The notes below the pieces were generated by a model. It did no database searches, was not told the origin of the DNA, and was given only the letters and a program-made list of their open reading frames with translations. This document shows positions 10,729-20,716 of a DNA stretch of 64,000 bases, piece after piece (position 1 is the first letter of the stretch; the number at the start of each line of letters is the position of its first letter). The translations under genes were made by a program, and so were the position numbers. The DNA comes from Natronoarchaeum rubrum (GTDB taxonomy: Archaea > Halobacteriota > Halobacteria > Halobacteriales > Natronoarchaeaceae), in contig NZ_JANHDP010000005.1 of assembly GCF_024494695.1 (NCBI RefSeq), positions 62,001 through 126,000 of the forward strand, written 5' to 3'.

Positions 10729-11508
10729 CTACTTTTCTCCCGTCTCGACCGTCCCGCCGGCGTCGGTCCATTCAGTAAAACTCCCCTCGTAGAACTCGAC
10801 CGTTTCGTAGCCGAGATGCGAGAGCACGGCGTAGGTGTGACTGATCCGCCGGGCGGTGTTGCAGTACAGCACGATCCGGCGGTCGGTCGTGACGCCGCGG
10901 TCTTCGAGGATCGAACGGATTTCGTCTTCGGGTTTGAGCCCGCGCGTCTCGTCGTCGACGAGTTCCTTCCAGTCCAGCCGGACGGCGCCGGGGATGTGGC
11001 CCTCGGCGAACTCCTCGGCGCGGCGCGTGTCGACGATCACGGCCTCGGGATCGTCCATCGCGGCCTCGACGGTCGCCATGTCGACCAGCGGCGTCGACGA
11101 CGGCTCGCTCACTTCGTACGTCGTCGGCTCGATCTCGGGCGCCTCGCCCGTGGTTTCGTACTCGCGATTCCAGGCGCTGTAGTCGCCGTCGAGCAGGTAC
11201 AGCTCCTCGTGGCCGTAACACAGCGCCGTCACGAGAAAGCGCGCGGCGAACACGCCGTGGGTGTCGTCGTAGGCGACGATCGGGTCCTCGGGGGTGATGC
11301 CGGCCTCGCTCAGCAACTCGGCGAACCGATCGGCGCCGGGCAACATGCCGGCGTCGTCGTCGTCCGCGCTCCGGAACGAGTCGAAGGGGATGTTTACGGC
11401 GTGCGGTACGTGGCCGATCCCGTCGTACTCCCAGGCGTCGCGCACGTCGACGATCCGCACCTCGTCGGCGTTGGCGTCGAGCCACGCCGGCGACACGAGT
11501 TCGATCAT
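10729..11508 (-). CDS. Sulfurtransferase with two rhodanese domains
   Basis: 259 aa. Two rhodanese folds: an inactive N-terminal one (VRIVDVRDAWEYDGIGHVPHAVNIP, no Cys in the loop; position held by DDTHGV) and an active C-terminal one with Cys216 in LYCNTARRISH. Family reaction: transfer of sulfane sulfur from thiosulfate or mercaptopyruvate to a thiophile. It is divergent from a second sulfurtransferase at 11768, a common haloarchaeal pair. The loop CNTARR has the bulky/basic character usual for thiosulfate or related donors, but the substrate is not fixed by sequence. Cytoplasmic, no signal peptide. Confidence 0.88.
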   Translation of the reverse strand: MIELVSPAWLDANADEVRIVDVRDAWEYDGIGHVPHAVNIPFDSFRSADDDDAGMLPGADRFAELLSEAGITPEDPIVAYDDTHGVFAARFLVTALCYGHEELYLLDGDYSAWNREYETTGEAPEIEPTTYEVSEPSSTPLVDMATVEAAMDDPEAVIVDTRRAEEFAEGHIPGAVRLDWKELVDDETRGLKPEDEIRSILEDRGVTTDRRIVLYCNTARRISHTYAVLSHLGYETVEFYEGSFTEWTDAGGTVETGEK

Positions 11509-11733
11509 TGGCGGCCGTTGTGGTCGAACCTGTATGAACGCGCTGATACGGGCTCGACGACCGACTCGCCGATACCGGACATACTTGCGCCGATCTCGCT
11601 CGCGCCCCGGGCGTCAGGGACGGAACGGTGGGGAGAGTCTCCCCGTTGAGCGTCGGCGCGCGGGCGTTCTCGGAACCAGTGGCAACATTTGTCGGCAATC
11701 GCCACGAAAGGCCGTTACTGCCGATGCTGAAGG

Positions 11734-11742
11734 TACTTTATT
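11734..11742 (+). promoter_or_regulatory. TATA-like box of the rightward sulfurtransferase gene
   Basis: TACTTTATT centred about 30 bases upstream of the ATG at 11768, the spacing expected of a haloarchaeal promoter with a very short or absent leader. Confidence 0.45.
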
Positions 11743-11767
11743 GGTGGGGTGCGAACGAAGGCACTGT

Positions 11768-12622
11768 ATGACTGATTACGCAAAGGACGTGCTCGTCTCG
11801 GCCGACTGGGTCAGCGAGCATCTGGACGAGTTCCAGAGCGACGATCCCGAGTATCGACTGGTAGAGGTCGACGTGGACACGGAGGCGTACGACGAGGAGC
11901 ACGCCCCCGGCGCCATCGGCTTCAACTGGGAGACACAGCTTCAGGACCAGACCACGCGCGACATCCTCGACAAGGACGAGTTCGAGGATCTGCTGGGTAG
12001 CCACGGCATCTCCGAGGACTCGACGGTCGTCCTGTACGGCGACAACTCCAACTGGTTCGCCGCCTACACCTACTGGCAGTTCAAGTACTACGGCCACGAC
12101 GACGTGAAGCTGCTCGACGGCGGCCGCGAGTACTGGCTCGAGAACGACTACGAGACGACCGACGAGGCGCCCGACTTCTCCGCGGTCGACTACGATGCGT
12201 CCGGCCCGCGCGAGTCCATCCGCGCGTACCGCGACGACGTCGAGAACGCGATCGACAAGGGCCTGCCGCTCGTCGACGTCCGCTCGCCCGAGGAGTACTC
12301 CGGCGAGGTTCTTGCGCCCCCAGGACTGCAGGAGACCGCCCAGCGCGGCGGCCACATTCCCGGCGCCGAGAACATCTCGTGGGCTGCCGTCACCAACGAC
12401 GACGGGACGTTCAAGACCCCCGAGGAACTCGAAGAGATCTACGGCGAGTACGACATCGACGGCGACGAGACGACCGTCGCCTACTGCCGTATCGGCGAGC
12501 GCTCCTCGGTCGCCTGGTTCGCGCTCCACGAACTGCTCGGCTACGACGACGCCGTCAACTACGACGGCTCGTGGACCGAGTGGGGCAACCTCGTGGGCGT
12601 GCCGATCGAGAAGGGAGAATAA
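11768..12622 (+). CDS. Thiosulfate/3-mercaptopyruvate sulfurtransferase (tandem rhodanese)
   Basis: 284 aa from ATG 11768; the open frame begins far upstream but that portion is a shadow over the divergent promoter. N-terminal rhodanese fold (about 8-135, DVDTEAYDEEHAPGAIGFNWETQLQD) lacks the catalytic Cys (VVLYGDNSNWFAAY), while the C-terminal fold has Cys240 in AYCRIGERSSVAWF. CRxGxR(S/T) is the loop associated with thiosulfate sulfurtransferases. The protein pairs with the divergent homologue at 10729-11508; both probably serve sulfur trafficking or cyanide/thiosulfate detoxification. A T-rich stretch follows 15 bases after the stop. Confidence 0.9.
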   Translation: MTDYAKDVLVSADWVSEHLDEFQSDDPEYRLVEVDVDTEAYDEEHAPGAIGFNWETQLQDQTTRDILDKDEFEDLLGSHGISEDSTVVLYGDNSNWFAAYTYWQFKYYGHDDVKLLDGGREYWLENDYETTDEAPDFSAVDYDASGPRESIRAYRDDVENAIDKGLPLVDVRSPEEYSGEVLAPPGLQETAQRGGHIPGAENISWAAVTNDDGTFKTPEELEEIYGEYDIDGDETTVAYCRIGERSSVAWFALHELLGYDDAVNYDGSWTEWGNLVGVPIEKGE

Positions 12623-12636
12623 CGTCGCTTAGACTC

Positions 12637-12651
12637 CGCAGTTTTTTGCGA
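12637..12651 (+). terminator. T-run after the sulfurtransferase gene
   Basis: CCGCAGTTTTTTGCG begins 15 bases after the stop codon; archaeal termination commonly uses a run of T on the coding strand without a hairpin. The same 11-mer GTTTTTTGCGA recurs at 12811-12821, so an alternative reading is a repeated promoter-like element. Confidence 0.4.
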
Positions 12652-12845
12652 TAGCGTACCGATCGACCTGTGAGTCTCTCGTGCGTTCACCGCGAGTAGC
12701 GTCGACACTGACAGCCCGAAAGCCAGCCCCTTTTCAGCCCCGCCCGTGCCGGTGGATCGAGCCGTCGTCACGGTGTGGGATTGTCGATCGACGCCACCCC
12801 GAACGCGGGAGTTTTTTGCGACTGCGATGGCTCGTCTCCGAGCAG

Positions 12846-13268
12846 ATGCAACGAGAGGTTTCGGTTCCGCTCTTGCCGACGTGGGCGCGCTGGACGCTCG
12901 TCGCCGTCGCCGCCGCGGTGATCTTCTACGCGTCGGTGCTGGCGTCGCCACCCGCCGGTCCGGAGACGGGGCCGATCGGGGTCGACAAGTTCTACCACGC
13001 CGGCGGTTACTTCGGCTTCGGGCTGGCGGTCGCGTACGCCGTTCTCGACGCCGAGCGGCCCTTCCCTGTGCGACTCGCCGTCGTCTTCGCGGTGCCGGTG
13101 GTCTACGGCGTCGGCGTCGAAGTCGCACAGGGGTTCGTCCCCGAGCGCGCGCTCGATCCGATCGACGCGCTGGCGAACGCGGTCGGCGGCGCCGCGGCGT
13201 GCGCGCTGTACGCCGCCGTCGACCGTCTGTCGACGATCCGGCCGGTGGCGATCACCGGCGACCGATAG
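12846..13268 (+). CDS. VanZ-family membrane protein
   Basis: 140 aa from ATG 12846 (MQREVSVPLLPTWARW...). Four hydrophobic segments, and the VanZ signature pattern: VDKFYHAGGYFGFGLAVAYAV followed by GVGVEVAQGFVPERALDPIDALANAVGG, in which the E-Q-F and D-x-x-A-N motifs are conserved in the VanZ/YwnJ-like family. Cytoplasmic membrane protein; in bacteria the family is linked to teicoplanin resistance and exopolysaccharide loci, but the archaeal role is unknown. The upstream frame from 12681 is not used: a T-rich box (12811-12821) sits 25-35 bases before this ATG. Converges with the Spo0M-like gene, 33 bases apart. Confidence 0.8.
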   Translation: MQREVSVPLLPTWARWTLVAVAAAVIFYASVLASPPAGPETGPIGVDKFYHAGGYFGFGLAVAYAVLDAERPFPVRLAVVFAVPVVYGVGVEVAQGFVPERALDPIDALANAVGGAAACALYAAVDRLSTIRPVAITGDR

Positions 13269-13301
13269 CGTTCGGCGACCGGCAGCGATGTCTCGCGGGT
13301 C

Positions 13302-14039
13302 TCAACTGTGGCGTTCGAGCTCCCGTTTCAGGTCGTCGCGCACCTGCGCGACGTCGGTCGACTGGACCGACAGGCGGGTCTTGCTCTCGTCGGTGTCGGC
13401 CATCTCGCTGAGGAGGCCGCCGCGGCGGTCGATTTCGAGGAACAGATCGAGCTGGTCGGGGCCGGGCTGGGCGACGAGTTCGACCTCGTCGAGCGCGTCG
13501 CGGAACGGGCCGGACTGGACGCGGAACTCGAACTCCTGGATGAACGAGCGACCGGCTGTGTATCGTCCGTAGGGGTCGGCCTCGCACTCAGCGGTCCAGA
13601 ACGAAAAGCCCAGCTCGTCCATCGCGTCGAACACAGTCTGGAGCCGCGGCGTCGGCTGCACGTCGAGGTAGTCCTTGTCTTCGGGATCGACCGCGAGGTC
13701 GATGTCCAGTTCCGTCTCGATCCAGACGTCGATGCCGCCGACCGTCACCGGCGTCCCGTAGGGAATGTCGATCGATACCTGTCGCGTCTCCTCCTGATCG
13801 GGCTCGATCGTGAGCCCGTCCGCGAGCGTGAACCGGTCGACGTCGACCTCTCGATAGCCGTCGTCGGTGCGGTAGCGCGTCTCGACCTCGAACCGGATCG
13901 TCCCGACTTCCTGTTCGACGTTACCACCCGTGATGTTGACGTCGGCGTCGACCGTTTCGCCGGGTCGAACGGTCTCGGAGGGGAGGACGGTGTCTACGCT
14001 GGCGTTGCCGATACCGATGCTGGCGAGGACGTTTTTCAT
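13302..14039 (-). CDS. Spo0M-family (sporulation-control/arrestin-like) protein
   Basis: 245 aa. Starts MKNVLASIGIGNASVDTVLPSETVRPGETVDADVNITGG, the typical N-terminal arrestin-like beta sandwich of Spo0M/SpoOM proteins, with the family block IPYGTPVTVGGIDVWIETELDIDLAVDPEDKDYLDV at about 93-130 and a second sandwich after that. No signal peptide or membrane segment: cytosolic. In Bacillus, Spo0M affects sporulation and cytokinesis; archaeal homologues are widespread and uncharacterised. Single gene transcribed toward VanZ. The ATG at 14039 is preceded by an AT-rich segment (rev. ATATATCC) suited to a short-leader promoter. Confidence 0.85.
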   Translation of the reverse strand: MKNVLASIGIGNASVDTVLPSETVRPGETVDADVNITGGNVEQEVGTIRFEVETRYRTDDGYREVDVDRFTLADGLTIEPDQEETRQVSIDIPYGTPVTVGGIDVWIETELDIDLAVDPEDKDYLDVQPTPRLQTVFDAMDELGFSFWTAECEADPYGRYTAGRSFIQEFEFRVQSGPFRDALDEVELVAQPGPDQLDLFLEIDRRGGLLSEMADTDESKTRLSVQSTDVAQVRDDLKRELERHS

Positions 14040-14130
14040 GGCGTCGCCCCCGACTTTGTTCAGAAGGTGGATATATGTTTGGTGCGTGAGGCGACGCGGG
14101 AAAGAAGACTCGCCCCGGCGGCTGTCCGAT

Positions 14131-15935
<1,805 letters not shown>

Positions 15936-15936
<1 letters not shown>

Positions 15937-17132
15937 CAGCGGCGCACCTCCGCGCCCGCCGAGACGTTGGCGTCGAGCGTCGCCCCCGAGTGGACCTCGG
16001 CCTCCGGCCCGACCAGCGTCCCCGGCGCGACGGTGACGCCGCCGCCGAGTCGGGCGCGATCCGCGACCACGGCGCCGAGTCGTTGGTCTTCGAGCACTCG
16101 ATCCTCGATCCGGACGTCCGCCGGCCCGCCCATCGCAGTCGTTCCTGGCCCGATGCGGGCGCCCTGGCCGAGCACGCAGTCGACCAGCGTCGCGTTCGCC
16201 CCGACGCGGGCGTCGCTGTCGAGCACCGTGTTCTCGAGGACGGCGTTCGCGCCGACGGTCGCGTTCCGGCCGACGGCGACGTTCGGCCCGAGTACCGCAC
16301 CGGCTTCGACGACGGCGTCGTCGGCGACGACGACCGGCGACTGGAGCACCGCGCTCTCGTGGACCCGCGCCGACGCCGCGATGCCGGTCGCCGGCTCGTC
16401 GCTCCCCGGCACCACGTCGTGCTCGAACAACTCCCGCGCGAGCGTGAGGATGTCCCAGGGGTAGTTGGCGTCCGCCCAGAGCCCCTCGGTTCGGACGGCC
16501 CGAACCGTCTCGCCGCGGTCGACGGCCGCCTGCAGGCCGCTCGGGAGTTGGATAGTTCCTTTCTCCGGTTCGATCGAGCGCAGCGCGTCGAAGATCGTCT
16601 GCTCGAACGCGTAGACGCCGGCGTTGAGCCGGAACCTCCCCTCGTCGTCCGGCCGTTCGGAGAAGTCGACCGCGCGGCCGTCCTCGATCGCGACGCCGCC
16701 GTATCGGTGGACGTTGCCCCGGTCGAGCGCCGCCAGCGTCGCGGAGGCGTCCGGAGCGTCGCGGTGGGCGTCGAGCACCTCGCGGACGATCCGCGGCGCG
16801 ACGATCTGGTCGCCGTTCACGACCACAGCCGACCCACCGACGGCCGACTCGGCCTGAAGCAACGCGTGACCGCTGCCAAGCTGGGTGTCCTGAGAAACGT
16901 AGGTGATGTCGGCGCCGCCGTGCGTCGAGCCGACGTGACCCTGAACGCGCGATTTCTTGTACCCGACGACGATCACGACCTCGTCGACGCCGACGGCGGT
17001 CAGCGTGTCGAGAACGTGATCGAGAATCGGTGTCGGGCCCGCTGGGAGCAACGGTTTTGGGCGATTACGGGTGAGTGGTCGGAGCCGCTTCCCTTCGCCG
17101 GCGGCCAGTATCACGGCCGCGGGTGTTGTCAT
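15936..17132 (-). CDS. GlmU-like bifunctional sugar-1-phosphate nucleotidyltransferase / acetyltransferase
   Basis: 398 aa from ATG 17132 (MTTPAAVILAAGEGKRLRPLT); an alternative TTG lies six codons upstream. N-terminal nucleotidyltransferase domain (about 1-235) has LAAGEGKRLRPLTRNRPKPLLP and the NGDQI metal motif; the C-terminal about 150 residues are hexapeptide repeats of a left-handed beta helix (repeats of the V-x-E-x-A-V-L type). In archaea such fused proteins make UDP-GlcNAc from glucosamine-1-phosphate plus acetyl-CoA and UTP; glucose-1-phosphate thymidylyl/uridylyltransferase is the alternative. Cotranscribed with glmS through a TGATG overlap, which favours the GlmU role. Confidence 0.85.
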
Positions 17133-17219
17133 GCTGGTTTCAGCTTTCAACTAACGCGACGGTATGGTTTCGTCCACCACTTTTGCGCTTCTCGGTGGAT
17201 TAGCTCCCTTTTACATCGT

Positions 17220-17318
17220 ATGAGACGACGGTCAGCCATAGATCGTCACGAACTACTTGTCGCTCTGCTTGCTGGCGGGATCGCGATCGCCGGCGGCGCA
17301 CTGGTGACGGTCATCTGA
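17220..17318 (+). CDS. Possible 32-aa single-helix membrane peptide
   Basis: ATG 17220 opens a frame with a basic N-terminus (MRRRSAIDRHE) and one hydrophobic helix (LLVALLAGGIAIAGGALVTVI), ending in TGA. It lies in the intergenic region between the glmU-like gene and the winged-helix gene and is not inside another gene. The charge-then-helix design is that of a membrane-inserted small protein. There is a T-rich CCTTTTACATCG just upstream but no clear ribosome site. Small size makes chance possible. Confidence 0.35.
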   Translation: MRRRSAIDRHELLVALLAGGIAIAGGALVTVI

Positions 17319-17376
17319 GTCCGATCGACCGCTGGTATCGATATCGAGCCGAACGCAGTCCGGCGCCGTACGCGAT

Positions 17377-17808
17377 CTATCGCGACGCGCGTGCGGGTTG
17401 TCGCGCCGCAGCGTCCTCCGACGCGAGCGATCGTACACTGGCGTCGTCGGCGTCCGCCGAACGGGACCCGGCGGCGTCGTCGCGCACGACGGAAAATTCG
17501 ACCTCGTCGAGAACGAGCCGGAACTCCTTCCGGAGCTGCCCGCCGGGCGAGGGAACCATCGCCATCTCGACGGCGCCGATCGCTTCGAGTCGATTGAGGC
17601 GCCGGTACGCCGTCGGCCGGGAAGCGCCCGTTTTCTCCGCGATCTCGCGGGCGGGCGCCGATCCTTCGCACAGCGCCGCGAGGATCTTCTCGGTGTACTC
17701 CTCGGCCAGTACCGCCAGCAGTTCGTCGATATCGAACGTCGGCGTCGTGTCGGTCGAGGTGTTCTCGGATGCGCTACCGGATCGGACCGCGCAGGTGTTG
17801 TCGGACAT
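17377..17808 (-). CDS. Winged-helix transcriptional regulator
   Basis: 143 aa. Winged helix at about 27-95: IDELLAVLAEEYTEKILAAL, then APAREIAEKTGASRPTAYRRLNRLEAIGAV with the recognition helix SRPTAYRRLNRLE. The remaining part is a short beta wing plus an acidic, disordered C-terminus. No effector domain is seen, so it resembles ArsR/MarR-type haloarchaeal regulators that pair with two-component genes. It is a diverged paralogue of the next gene (17941-18306) and both have the same two upstream blocks, so they are probably controlled alike, perhaps by themselves. Confidence 0.78.
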   Translation of the reverse strand: MSDNTCAVRSGSASENTSTDTTPTFDIDELLAVLAEEYTEKILAALCEGSAPAREIAEKTGASRPTAYRRLNRLEAIGAVEMAMVPSPGGQLRKEFRLVLDEVEFSVVRDDAAGSRSADADDASVRSLASEDAAARQPARASR

Positions 17809-17852
17809 CGTCTGTACTCACCTGTACCGCCCGGACGTCCGTGTAGTGTGAT

Positions 17853-17893
17853 GCTACTATTCGCAGGCCCGTCCGGCACCCCACTCTAGCTAT
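17853..17893 (-). promoter_or_regulatory. Shared promoter block, copy 1
   Basis: On the plus strand: GCTACTAT at 17853-17860 and CCCCACTCTAGCTAT at 17879-17893, 26 bases apart start to start. On the minus strand they precede the gene starting at 17808 by about 45 and 70 bases. The same two blocks occur upstream of the paralogue (18348-18387) at almost the same spacing, so they are likely operator and core-promoter elements. Confidence 0.6.
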
Positions 17894-17940
17894 GCAGAGT
17901 CAGAGAGTTTCGGCGTCGGCGATCCGCGGCCGCGGGCGGC

Positions 17941-18306
17941 TCAATCGCTCGCCTCGATCGTGACGCCATCGCGTCCGACGCCGAGTCGCACGCGATCGAC
18001 GGCGACGCTGTACTGCTGTCTGTGGTGGCCGTCCGTCCGAACGCTGATCGAACTCTGGACGAGCCCCGCCGATTCGAGGCTGTCCAGACGCCGATACACG
18101 GTTGCGCGGGAACTGTTCAGACGCTCGACCAGTTCGCTCGCGGGCAGCGGCGCCTCGTTGAGTTCGTCCAGCACGCGCCGGGCGTGGTCGTCGCTTAGTA
18201 GTCTGATCGCTTCCTCGGAGTCGATCGTCGTCTCGTCGCTCTCGAACGGACCCCCGCGTCGCCCGGTCGGTCGAACGCCCGAGCGGGACGGCTCTGATTT
18301 CGACAT
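17941..18306 (-). CDS. Winged-helix transcriptional regulator (paralogue)
   Basis: 121 aa. Winged helix at about 30-95: EEAIRLLSDDHARRVLDELNEAPLPASELVERLNSSRATVYRRLDSLESAGLV, recognition helix SRATVYRRLDSLE, close to that of the neighbouring 143-aa regulator (SRPTAYRRLNRLE). The wing contains GHHRQQYSVAVDRVRLGV. No sensor domain. It is divergent from the REC-HalX response regulator at 18465, and the 158-bp shared region contains the repeated promoter block, so cross-control of these genes is plausible but unproven. Confidence 0.78.
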   Translation of the reverse strand: MSKSEPSRSGVRPTGRRGGPFESDETTIDSEEAIRLLSDDHARRVLDELNEAPLPASELVERLNSSRATVYRRLDSLESAGLVQSSISVRTDGHHRQQYSVAVDRVRLGVGRDGVTIEASD

Positions 18307-18347
18307 CTGTACCTGTCGGTTCGGTCGGGGCCTCCCTGTACCGTGGT

Positions 18348-18387
18348 GCTACTATGCCCAACCGCGTCGTCGCCCCACTCTAGCTAT
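18348..18387 (-). promoter_or_regulatory. Shared promoter block, copy 2
   Basis: GCTACTAT at 18348-18355 and CCCCACTCTAGCTAT at 18373-18387 on the plus strand, 25 bases apart, lying 42 and 67 bases before the start at 18306 read on the minus strand. The 15-base block is identical to copy 1. It also sits upstream of the divergent response regulator gene. Confidence 0.6.
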
Positions 18388-18464
18388 CGGCACGCGTGGC
18401 CGCCACCGCGGCGTCCCGCTCGTGCCGGGATATTAGTACGGCGACGGCCTACCGGCCGGTATCC

Positions 18465-19049
18465 ATGGGTGACGCGATGCGCGTAGAGGATCCCCGGGTC
18501 CTGATGGTCGACGACGAGAAGAAGGTAGCCGACGCGTACGCGCTGCGCCTCGACGGCGTCGCCGACGTGACCGTCGCCTACGGCGGCGAGGAGGCGCTCG
18601 CGACCGTCGACGAGGGGCCGGCGCCCGACGTCGTCCTGCTCGACCGACACATGCCCGGCCTCTCGGGCGACGAGGTGCTCGATCGCATCCGCGAGCGTGA
18701 CGTCACGACGCGGGTCGTCATGGTGACCGCGATCGATCCCGGGCTGGACATCGTCGACATGCCGTTCGACGACTACCTCTCGAAGCCGGTCGAGCGCGAG
18801 GACCTCCACGCCGCCGTCGACCAGCAGTGCCGGGTGCTCGCGTACGAACTGCTGGGCGAGTACTTTCGCCTGGAGTCGACGCGGGCGGTCGTCGACGCCG
18901 AAGTCCCCGCCGAGGAACTCGACGCCGACGATCGGCTCGCCGAGATCGAGGACCGCCGTTCAGCCATCGAGGAGCGTGTTCTGGGACTGCTCCCCGAGGC
19001 CGAGGAACTGTTGTCGGAGTTCTCCGGCATCGACCGCGGGCGGCACTGA
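18465..19049 (+). CDS. Response regulator, receiver + HalX domain
   Basis: 194 aa from ATG 18465; another ATG at 18477 is possible. Receiver domain about 10-120 with acidic pair DD16-17 (VDDE), phospho-acceptor Asp60 in VVLLDRHMPG, Thr88 and Lys107 (YLSKPV), all conserved. The C-terminal about 75 residues are the helical HalX domain (EEELDADDRLAEIEDRRSAIEERV-like coil) found only with haloarchaeal receivers. TATTAGTA at 18432 is a TATA candidate about 30 bases ahead of the start. Likely partner of one of the histidine kinases at 20709 or 24809, acting through proteins rather than a DNA-binding output. Divergent from a winged-helix gene. Confidence 0.9.
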   Translation: MGDAMRVEDPRVLMVDDEKKVADAYALRLDGVADVTVAYGGEEALATVDEGPAPDVVLLDRHMPGLSGDEVLDRIRERDVTTRVVMVTAIDPGLDIVDMPFDDYLSKPVEREDLHAAVDQQCRVLAYELLGEYFRLESTRAVVDAEVPAEELDADDRLAEIEDRRSAIEERVLGLLPEAEELLSEFSGIDRGRH

Positions 19050-19057
19050 CGCCGTTG

Positions 19058-20716
19058 CTACGACTCGTCTGACGAATCCGTCGCCTTTGACGTCGCGTCG
19101 GTCTCGAAAAACGCCTCGACGAGTTTCTGTTCGGCCCGCCGGAGGTGGTACAGCATCGTCGACCCGGCGATGTCGAGCGTCTCGGCGACCTCCGCGGAGG
19201 TGCTCCCCCGCGGCGACGCGAAGTAGTCAGACAGGTGGGCGGTCCGCAGCACCGTTCGCTGCCTGTCGGTCAGGCGCTCGCCGAGGCCGTCCCGAAACGC
19301 CTCGGCCGGTTCGGGCGTCCGGGTCGCCTCCTCCTTGGCGACGAGCCGTGTCTCCTCGACGGCGGCGTCGACGGCTTCGACCGCCCGCCGAACGTCGCCA
19401 TCGGCCGGGACTTCGGCGACGAGTCGGGCCAACTCGGAACCGTACTCGCCGCCCCTGACCGTCGCGCCCCAGGCGGCCAGCGCGGTCACCGGCGTCTCCC
19501 CGACGACGGTCGCCTGTACGAGCGATTCTTCGTCGGACCGGATCTGTCGAACGTCGGCGACGGCCTCGTGGTCCGCCAGTGCCTCGTCGAACTCCCCGAC
19601 CGGCCCGTCGGCGGCGAGATAGCAGACGACGGCGCCGTCGCCGCGGGGGACCGCGCCGTCCAGCGACAGCGTGCGGTCGGCCTCCCGCGCCGCGGCGACG
19701 AACGGGAGCGTCTCGTCGCGGGCCTCGACGGTGACCTCGGTGACGGTGTCGGCGACCAGCAGGTCCTCCTGTCGCCCGGCCTTGATCGCGAATCCGGCGA
19801 CGCTGCCCAGCGTCTCGAGGCCGACCCGCTCCTGTTCGCTAAAGCCGTCCTCCCGCGCGGAGTACACCGTCACGACGCCGTAGATCGTTCCCTGATACGC
19901 GAGCGGGACCGCCAGACACGACTGGAGCCCGCCGCCGAACGCCGAGCGCCGGACGCCGCGAGGAACGGTATCGTCCTCGGCGATCGCCTCGACGAGTCGC
20001 GTCTCGCCCGACGCCACGGCCGTCTGGCCGGGCAGGCGCTTCTCGCCGCCCAGGCTCTCCTCGATCCGCTCGCGCAGGTCGTCGGCCTCGCCCGCCGCGG
20101 CGAGCAACCGGAGGCGCTCCCGCGGGAACTCGCGGTCGCCGACCCACGCGAACCGGTAGAGGTCGGTCCCGCCGAGGCGCTCGCAGACCGTTCGAGCGAC
20201 GTCCGAGCGGTCCGACGCGCCGATGACCTGCTGGAGTACGGTTGCGACGAGCGCGTTGATCCGCTGGACCCTGTCGAGTTGCTGGTCGAGCCGGTCGGTG
20301 GTCTGCTCGACGTCCTTGCGCGGCGTGCGGTCCCGGACGTACACGAGCGCGCCGTCCCCGACGCGCACGTCGACCGCGAGCCACCGCTCGATCAGCGGGT
20401 AGTACTCCTCGAACGACGCGGGGTCCGGGGACGCGCCCTCGAAGGCCTCGCGCAGCGTTCCGGCGGCCGACTTCGGGAAGCTCTCCTCGATGGCCGTCCC
20501 GCGCAGCGCGGCACGATCGGTCTCCAGCAGCGTCGCCGCGGCGTCGTTGGCGTCGACGACGACGCCGTCGCTCGTCGTCTCGACGACTCCGATCGGGGCC
20601 GCTCGCAGTCGGTCGTCCATCGCGTCGCCGACAGCCGGCTCCGCGTCGGCGCCGTCGACAGCCGTTTCCGCGTCGACGCCCGATTCAACGTCGGCGTCGT
20701 CTGCTCGGTCAGTCAT
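19058..20716 (-). CDS. HTH_10 (bacterio-opsin activator-type) regulator with PAS and GAF domains
   Basis: 552 aa. PAS about 30-135 (IGVVETTSDGVVVDANDAAATLL), GAF about 170-330 (VARTVCERLGGTDLYRFAWVGD, QSCLAVPLAYQGTIYGVVTVYS), then the Bat-type beta region and HTH_10 about 475-530: LTDRQRTVLRTAHLSDYFASPRGSTSAEVAETLDIAGSTMLYHLRRAEQKL. Such proteins sense redox, light or small molecules and bind DNA directly. The start overlaps the 3' end of the histidine kinase gene (20709-20716, eight bases), so kinase and regulator are co-expressed and likely in one pathway. It converges on the REC-HalX gene nine bases away. Confidence 0.88.
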   Translation of the reverse strand: MTDRADDADVESGVDAETAVDGADAEPAVGDAMDDRLRAAPIGVVETTSDGVVVDANDAAATLLETDRAALRGTAIEESFPKSAAGTLREAFEGASPDPASFEEYYPLIERWLAVDVRVGDGALVYVRDRTPRKDVEQTTDRLDQQLDRVQRINALVATVLQQVIGASDRSDVARTVCERLGGTDLYRFAWVGDREFPRERLRLLAAAGEADDLRERIEESLGGEKRLPGQTAVASGETRLVEAIAEDDTVPRGVRRSAFGGGLQSCLAVPLAYQGTIYGVVTVYSAREDGFSEQERVGLETLGSVAGFAIKAGRQEDLLVADTVTEVTVEARDETLPFVAAAREADRTLSLDGAVPRGDGAVVCYLAADGPVGEFDEALADHEAVADVRQIRSDEESLVQATVVGETPVTALAAWGATVRGGEYGSELARLVAEVPADGDVRRAVEAVDAAVEETRLVAKEEATRTPEPAEAFRDGLGERLTDRQRTVLRTAHLSDYFASPRGSTSAEVAETLDIAGSTMLYHLRRAEQKLVEAFFETDATSKATDSSDES

